Positions 6,694 through 12,600 of a DNA stretch of 15,694 nt are shown here, piece after piece. The notes beneath the pieces are model-generated. The model was given only the letters and a program-made list of their open reading frames with translations. It searched no databases and was not told the DNA's origin. Made by a program: the position numbers and the translations under genes. The first letter of the stretch is position 1; every line of letters begins with the position of its first letter. The stretch lies in the NCBI GenBank assembly GCA_905235355.1, contig CAJOLM010000011.1:1-15694 (forward strand), written 5' to 3'. The DNA comes from an uncultured Elusimicrobiales bacterium (GTDB taxonomy: Bacteria; Elusimicrobiota; Elusimicrobia; Elusimicrobiales; Elusimicrobiaceae).

Positions 6694-7375
6694 GTTCCGT
6701 CTCTTCCGTTTCAGGCAAGCCGATTACCACTACAAATTCGCCTTGCACCTTGCTGCGTTTGCCCAACTCCGCCGCCACGTCTACTGCGCTGCCGCGCAGC
6801 CACTCCTCATACACTTTTGAAATTTCGCGCGCCGCCACGACCGGGGTATTTTCCCCCAATGTCTTGCTGATAAGCTCCAGCAGCTTAATGACCCGAAACG
6901 GCGACTCGTACACAATGACCGGGTGCTTTTGGCTGTATGCTCCGCTTAACAATTTGGCGGCCTTGCCCGGTTTGCGCGGCAAGAAACCTAAAAAAGTAAA
7001 CGCACCGCCTGTAAATCCGGCCCCGGCTAGAGCGCAAGCAGCTGCGCTCGGCCCCGGCAGGGAAGTAATAGGCAGCCCTTCTTTAGCCGCTTCCCGCACC
7101 AGTTTCCACCCCGGGTCTGAAATACACGGCGTGCCGCAATCCGACACCAGCGCGCAGTTTTTCCCGCTGCGCAGCAAATCCAGGCAGCGGCGCACGGAGA
7201 AATCGTCGTTTTCATTGTAACGCACCGTCGGTTTAGAAATGCCAAAATGCGTCAGCAACCCTTGCGTGCGGCGGGTATCTTCACACAGTACAAAATCCGC
7301 TGCTTTGAGCGTTTCCAACGCGCGCAGCGTGATATCTTGCAAATTGCCTAAAGGAGTAGGAACGATAGATAGCAT
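6668..7375 (-). CDS. rsmI: 16S rRNA (cytidine(1402)-2'-O)-methyltransferase RsmI
   Basis: SAM-dependent enzyme of the tetrapyrrole-methylase fold that methylates the 2'-O of C1402 in 16S rRNA at the decoding centre. Recognisable blocks are PTPLGNLQDIT (6-16), CEDTRRT (31-37), SDCGTPCISDPG (78-89), PGPSA (107-111), YESPFR (146-151), and REISKVYEEWLRG (173-185). At 235 residues it lacks the C-terminal extension of longer homologues such as the roughly 286-residue E. coli protein; such short forms are common. No ribosome binding site is visible before ATG 7375. A TATACT -10 lies 7 nt upstream, so the mRNA may be leaderless. It is the first gene of the operon with tsaC and the histidine kinase, and is divergent from rsfS. 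Confidence 0.95.
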   Translation of the reverse strand: MLSIVPTPLGNLQDITLRALETLKAADFVLCEDTRRTQGLLTHFGISKPTVRYNENDDFSVRRCLDLLRSGKNCALVSDCGTPCISDPGWKLVREAAKEGLPITSLPGPSAAACALAGAGFTGGAFTFLGFLPRKPGKAAKLLSGAYSQKHPVIVYESPFRVIKLLELISKTLGENTPVVAAREISKVYEEWLRGSAVDVAAELGKRSKVQGEFVVVIGLPETEETEHEDADFPY

Positions 7376-7381
7376 AAATCT

Positions 7382-7412
7382 AGTATATAAAATTGCAAGC
7401 CCGGCAGGTCAT
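7382..7412 (-). promoter_or_regulatory. Candidate promoter of rsmI, possibly giving a leaderless mRNA
   Basis: Minus-strand -10 TATACT (7382-7387) lies exactly 7 nt before the A of the rsmI ATG. The best -35-like element is ATGACC (7407-7412), with a 19-nt spacer. With this geometry transcription would begin at or next to the start codon. The absence of a ribosome binding site upstream of ATG fits that reading. Confidence 0.35.
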
Positions 7413-7437
7413 AATATAGTAAAAACCCTGTAAAAAA

Positions 7438-7446
7438 TGCTATTCT
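7438..7446 (+). promoter_or_regulatory. Candidate extended -10 promoter of rsfS-argS
   Basis: TGC TATTCT (7438-7446) is an extended -10 element located 28 nt before the rsfS ATG. There is no good -35 at the expected position. It is followed by AAAGGTAT, similar to the context of the candidate yajC extended -10. The rsfS ribosome binding site GAGAGG is at 7464-7469. Confidence 0.35.
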
Positions 7447-7474
7447 AAAGGTATCTATTTTTAGAGAGGTACCT

Positions 7475-8005
7475 ATGCAACACAAAGACATCGCGCTTTT
7501 GGCCGCGCGTTACGCAGATGACAAAAAGGCCGAAAATATTAAAGTGATTGATTTACAAGGGCTTTCGTCCTTGTGCGAATATATTGTACTGGCTACGGTA
7601 ACCTCTAAACCCCACCTGGAAGCGGTGGAAGATGAAATCAGCACGCAGCTGAAAAAAATCGGCGTTTATAAAACTAACCGCGACGGAGCAGACAGCATGA
7701 TTTGGCGCGTGTCGGATTACGGCGCATTTTTAGTACATATTATGACGCCGGAAGCACGCGAATTTTACGCGCTGGATAAGATTTTCAGCTTTGGCAAAGA
7801 GTTAGACTATAAAAAACCCAAAGCTGCCAAGAAACCGGCCGCCAAAAAAGCAGCTAAAAAAACAACTAAACCCGCTGCTAAAAAAACTGCCAAAACTACT
7901 AAGAAAACGACGGCGAAAAAATCCGTCACTAAAACGACTAAAAAAGCCGCTACCAAAAAACCCGCGGCCAAGAAAACAACTAAAGCTAAAAAAGGAACGA
8001 AATAA
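7475..8005 (+). CDS. rsfS: Ribosomal silencing factor RsfS with histone H1-like C-terminal tail
   Basis: RsfS (Iojap/DUF143) binds ribosomal protein uL14 and blocks joining of the ribosomal subunits when nutrients are scarce. Residues 1-112 form the normal domain: LAARYADDKKAENIKVIDLQ (10-29), LCEYIVLATVTSKPHLEAV (about 34-52), a GADSMIWRVSDYGAFLVHIM block (about 71-90) and EFYALDKIF (about 95-103). Family members are usually about 105-130 residues. Here a further 64 residues (113-176) consist almost only of Lys, Ala, Thr and Pro (28 Lys by count, no acidic residue), made of KKPAAKK / KKTTK-like units as in histone H1-like tails. The tail probably binds RNA or DNA. The reading frame is continuous to TAA. 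argS begins at the next base, and the last codons of the tail carry its ribosome binding site (AAAGGAA). Confidence 0.93.
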   Translation: MQHKDIALLAARYADDKKAENIKVIDLQGLSSLCEYIVLATVTSKPHLEAVEDEISTQLKKIGVYKTNRDGADSMIWRVSDYGAFLVHIMTPEAREFYALDKIFSFGKELDYKKPKAAKKPAAKKAAKKTTKPAAKKTAKTTKKTTAKKSVTKTTKKAATKKPAAKKTTKAKKGTK

Positions 8006-9598
8006 ATGTTTACGCATCTCAAACAAGATATTGAACTAAAACTTTCCAATGCCCCTGCCTTTGCAGGTGCGACCTTACCCGAAGTGGATTTTGCCCCCGC
8101 CCCCGAACACACGGGCGCGGATATTTCCTTAAATTGGGCTATGGCAGCAGCTAAAGTGCTGCATAAAAATCCGCTGGAAATTGCCAAAACGGCAGCCGAA
8201 CTTTTAAAGGAAGTGAACGGGATAGAAAATGCCCAGGCTGCCGCGCCGGGTTTTATCAATGTAAAATTAGATGACCAATTTATCACCGTTGCCGCGCTGG
8301 ACCGCCGCATCAAATCAGCCGATAATCCCTACGGCAGCAAGCACAAAATTTTAATTGAATTTGTTTCCGCTAACCCGACGGGGCCTTTGCACATGGCTTC
8401 CGGCCGCGGTGCAGCCTTGGGTGACAGCTTGGTGCGCATCCACCGCGCGCTGGGCTATTCCTGCGATAGTGAGTATTATGTCAATGATGCCGGCAATCAG
8501 GCACAAATGCTGGCAGAGTCACTCAAAGCCCGCATCAATGGGCAAGAGCCGCCGGAAAACGGCTATCACGGCTCGTACTTAATTGACATGGCCAAAATTG
8601 CCCCCAAAGATTTAAAGGAAGAAGACTATGGCCGCTGGGCTATGGAGTATCTGATTAAAACCCAGCAGGACGATATGAATGCCTTCCGCGTGCAATTTAC
8701 CCGCTGGTTTAGAGAGTCTGAACTGCACAAAGTCGGGGCCGTGCAAGACGCCTTGAAATCATTAGAGGACCACGGCTATGCCTATAAAAAAGATGACGCG
8801 GTTTGGTTTGGCTCCACAAAAGACAAAGAAGCCAAAGACGATAAAGACCGCGTGTTGGTCCGCACCGACGGTCGCCCGACCTATTTCCTGGCTGATATTG
8901 CCTATCATAAAAACAAATATGACCGCGGCTATGACCAACTGGTCGATATTTTAGGTGCCGACCACCACGGCTATGTACCGCGTATGAAAGCCGCCGTACA
9001 CGCACTCGGTAAAGAGGAAAAATCTTTTGTACCCATTATTCACCAACTAGTGCATTTATTAGATAATGGCGAGCAGGTCAAAATGTCCAAACGCGCGGGC
9101 AAATTTATCACGCTGCGCGAACTGGTGGACGAAGTAGGGGCCGACGCATGCCGCTTCTTCTTTGCCAGCCGCACGCCCAACGCGCAAATGACCTTTGATA
9201 TTCAACTGGCTAAAAAACAATCTAACGAAAACCCGGTCTATTACGTGCAATATGTACACGCGCGCATCCAATCTATCTTTGCAGCAGCTGCCCAAAAAGG
9301 GCTGGAAGTGGGCGATATCGTCACACCGCTTGCCCCACAAGAGCGCGCTTTGCTGCTAAAGCTGATTTGGTTTAAGCCCGTTTTGCAGGCCTGTCTGCGG
9401 GATATGAGTCCGCACCATTTGCCCACGTATCTGATGGAGCTGGCGGGTTTATTTCACGCCTTCTATGACAGCTGCCGCGTCATTGATGAGACCAACCTGC
9501 CGCTCACACGCTCGCGCCTGCTTATTTGCCAACGCGTGGCAGAACGCATCAAGAAAGGGTTGGAATTTTTAGGAGTTAGCGCACCCGATAAGATGTAA
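8006..9598 (+). CDS. argS: Arginyl-tRNA synthetase
   Basis: Class I aminoacyl-tRNA synthetase that charges tRNA-Arg. The N-terminal additional domain (about 1-110, with PGFINVKL near 88-95) precedes the catalytic core. SANPTGPLHMASGRGAALGD contains the HIGH position, here HMAS (129-132). YYVNDAGNQ is typical of the family. RPTYFLADIAYHKNKYDRG and LGADHHGYVPRMKAA follow. The KMSKS motif is KMSKR (359-363), within EQVKMSKRAGKFITLREL. The C-terminal anticodon-binding domain includes YYVQYVHARIQSIF and ends normally. Length 530 is within the usual range of about 530-580. ATG follows the rsfS TAA with no gap. The HMAS variant departs from the usual HVGH/HIGH and deserves checking, but the rest of the protein looks intact and this is the only argS in the window. 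Confidence 0.96.
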   Translation: MFTHLKQDIELKLSNAPAFAGATLPEVDFAPAPEHTGADISLNWAMAAAKVLHKNPLEIAKTAAELLKEVNGIENAQAAAPGFINVKLDDQFITVAALDRRIKSADNPYGSKHKILIEFVSANPTGPLHMASGRGAALGDSLVRIHRALGYSCDSEYYVNDAGNQAQMLAESLKARINGQEPPENGYHGSYLIDMAKIAPKDLKEEDYGRWAMEYLIKTQQDDMNAFRVQFTRWFRESELHKVGAVQDALKSLEDHGYAYKKDDAVWFGSTKDKEAKDDKDRVLVRTDGRPTYFLADIAYHKNKYDRGYDQLVDILGADHHGYVPRMKAAVHALGKEEKSFVPIIHQLVHLLDNGEQVKMSKRAGKFITLRELVDEVGADACRFFFASRTPNAQMTFDIQLAKKQSNENPVYYVQYVHARIQSIFAAAAQKGLEVGDIVTPLAPQERALLLKLIWFKPVLQACLRDMSPHHLPTYLMELAGLFHAFYDSCRVIDETNLPLTRSRLLICQRVAERIKKGLEFLGVSAPDKM

Positions 9599-9623
9599 CA
9601 GGTGCTAGACATAATTATCTTTT

Positions 9624-9660
9624 AAAATCTCTTTGTGCCTGAGACGCAAAGAGATTTTTT
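9624..9660 (+). terminator. Intrinsic terminator after argS
   Basis: AAAATCTCTTTG (9624-9635) pairs with CAAAGAGATTTT (9647-9658), an uninterrupted 12-bp stem, and the T-run extends to 9660. It ends only 6 nt before the AGGGAG ribosome binding site (9667-9672) of the macroglobulin gene, leaving no room for a promoter between them. Confidence 0.88.
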
Positions 9661-9678
9661 GGTATCAGGGAGAATTAC

Positions 9679-12600
9679 ATGAAAAAAATACTCTTACTGG
9701 CTGTTTTATTACTACCATTTACGCTGCTTGCGCAAAGTGCTGACGAATTATTTGAACAAAAAAATATTGCGCAAGCCCTTCAAAAATATGAGGAACAACT
9801 CAACACCGCTACCGGGGTGAGTTTATATAAAGCCCAGCTGCGCGTGATTGCCAGCCAGTTTATGTTGGGCGAGTATATGCATGCTGCCAAAAATGCCTAC
9901 ACCTATCCCCTGCCTAAAGACTCACTTTGGAAAGCCCGCTTCCTGCTATACCGCATTGCCACGGCCCAGCGCGTGCAAAATATGTACCGCCCGGCTCTCC
10001 CGCAGGCAGATGAACAATCGGACGATTTGGAAAACTTAAGCTCCGCCCAATGGGACGATAAAATTAATGAAAGTTTTGATGCATTGTGGGCCCTGCGCAA
10101 GGATTTAATCAATGCCCCTATCGCAGACGAAACCTTGATTTTAAATACAGAAAATACAGACACGCTGGCTATCCCCACTTTATTTGATTTTGTAGTGTTG
10201 CAATGGAAAGACCGCCTGCAAAATAGCCCCGTTATGCCGCTGCGTGCTGCCGACGTGCTGACCCTTTCTTACAAAGACCCTGTACCACAAAAAAATGACC
10301 TTAAAAAATTGATTGCCATTTTGGCAGAAGCAGCCAAACTGGGCGGCAAAAACCGCGCCGATGCGCGCATTATTTGGGAAGCAGACCGTCTGACACTTCC
10401 CTTGGAACAGGAGAGCAATTTTACCTTTGACAATAAAGACAAACAGCGCAGCCAGGCTATTGAACTGCTGCAAATGCTCAGCGGCTATAAATCGCAAAAA
10501 AAATCCTTCTTAAGCAAGTTAGGATTATCTGCCAAAGAGAAGGCCGCTTATGGGCAATCTTATGCCGCGCTACAGGCTGCCACGTGGCTCAATAACTATG
10601 AAGAATATGCCCAGGCGGTTGCCCTGTGCGATTGGGCGGTGGCGCAACTGGGAGAAAATTATTACACCCAGTCGTGCGCAAATTTAGCCGCGCAAATCCG
10701 CCAGCCGCAGCTGTCTGTAAAACCCGCCGCGGCCAGCCAAGATCCCGCCCATACCGAGCTACAAGTTTCCGCCCGTAATGCAGAAAAAGTATGGATGAAA
10801 TTGTATGAAATTTCCGCCGAAGATTTGAAAGAGTGGAACCAGGCAAACAATCACTATTCTTGGGATTATTTGACCTATATTTCCTCTGACAAAATCCCGC
10901 AGCTGGTAAAGCGCCAACCGCTCACCATACAAGAGAAAAACATCTCCTACGAAAAACCGCACGCTTATGCCGAGCAAACTTTTACACTTCCCCCGCTTAC
11001 TAAACGCGGATTTTACGCAGCAGTATTTTCTACCGAGCCGCAGTTTACAGGCCAGCAAACAGCGCTGCAAGCTACCGTGCTAAATGCCACGGATTTGGCT
11101 ATGTTTGTCACCACCGGCATTGAAGATAATCCCGCGGGGTATCACACCACGCAGCTCAAAACAGTTACGCCCAAAATCTTCCGCATTTATACGCTGGATT
11201 TTAAAACTGGGCAGCCTGTTTCCAATGCAGATATTACTTATTTTACCACCCGCAATACTGCGCCTTCTACAGGCCGCACGGACGCAAACGGCCTGCTCGC
11301 CTTATCGCGCACCTTGCAAATAAACGGCAAGACAGACTCATACCATATTACGCCCAAGGCCACTTACCAAGGCAGTACCGCCTTTACACCCGGCTCTGTT
11401 TATTTTAATTTTGCCAGCAAACCGCCTGTAAAATTATTTACGGAAACGGACCGCGCTATTTACCGCCCGGGCCAGGAAGTGCAACTGGCAGTATATGGCT
11501 TTGAAGAAGCGAGCCGCGGTTTTAAGACGCTTGCCAATAAACAGGTTACGCTCGTTCTGCGCGACACAAATTACGAAAAAGTGCTGGAGAAAACCCTTTC
11601 GCTCAATGCCTATGGTACTGCTAAAACATCCTTTACGTTGCCGGAAACTGGGCTGTTGGGCACTTACCATGTGAAAGCCACCTACAAGGCTGCTAAACGT
11701 GACTACACGAGTGACGCTTCTTTTCAAGTAGAAGAATATAAACGCCCGGAATATGAAGTGACCCTTTCCCCCGCCTCTACCTTGCAGTATGGCAAAGAGG
11801 CGCATATAGACGGCTCGGCCCGCTACTATTTCGGCGCGCCGCTGGAAAAGGCTACTGTCAAATATTCCGTCAAGCGCACGATTTATCATCCGCCATTTTG
11901 GTGGTGGCGCTCCCGCCCATACTCGCAGCCTGAAGTGATTGCCAGCGGCGAAACTGCTACTGATACCGACGGTAATTTTACAGTTTCCTTCACGCCGCAA
12001 ACAGGCAGCGAAGCTAACTGGCCCTATAAATTTGAAGTAGCGGTATCTGTATTTGACGCGTCCGGCCGTGCCATTGATGCCACGCAAATTTATAAAGCAG
12101 CTAAACAAAGTGCCTTTTTCTCTACTTCCTTTCATCAGGGATTTTACGAGGAAAACACAGCCGGCACACTCGCACAAGTGAAGCTGTTAGACGTAAACAG
12201 CCAGCCTATCGCGGGTAAATTTACGGCAGAAATTGTGCAGCTTGAAAACGTCTTACCCAGCCAAGAAAATATGTCTTCGCACAATTCTTTGGAAACCTGG
12301 TACGGTCAAAATAAAGAGCTGCGCAGCGTGTCCCGCCGGGAATTTACCGCCGAAAAAGACACAGACACAGCCTTGCCGCTGCCCGCGCTTTCCGAAGGCA
12401 TTTATAAATTAAAACTGACCGCCAAAAATGCTGATAATGTAGAGCTGGTTTTCCTGGTGGCAGCCAAGCAATCGCACCTGGCGCTGCCCGCCGTGGCACT
12501 AGCGCAATATAAAACATATTACCCGGGTAGCCAGGCTAAATTTTTAATCGGCGCGCAAAAACAGCAAGGTCCCAAACGCCTGGAAGTATATCAAGACGGC

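Noticed and set aside
7811..8002. A-rich repeats in the rsfS tail as a CRISPR-like or tandem DNA repeat
   Set aside because: Units are irregular in length and sequence and stay in frame as Lys/Ala/Thr codons; this is a protein low-complexity tail.
7807..8313. Long minus-strand open frame across the rsfS tail and argS start
   Set aside because: It is the antisense shadow of the Lys/Ala repeat codons and has no protein-like motifs; the + strand genes explain the region.
9606..9628. TAGACA with TAAAAT as a promoter for the macroglobulin gene
   Set aside because: The spacer is only 11 nt, too short for a standard promoter, and any transcript would immediately meet the terminator hairpin.
11434..12177. 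247-codon minus-strand open frame inside the macroglobulin gene
   Set aside because: It lies fully antisense to well-recognised MG domains, has no ribosome binding site and resembles no known protein.
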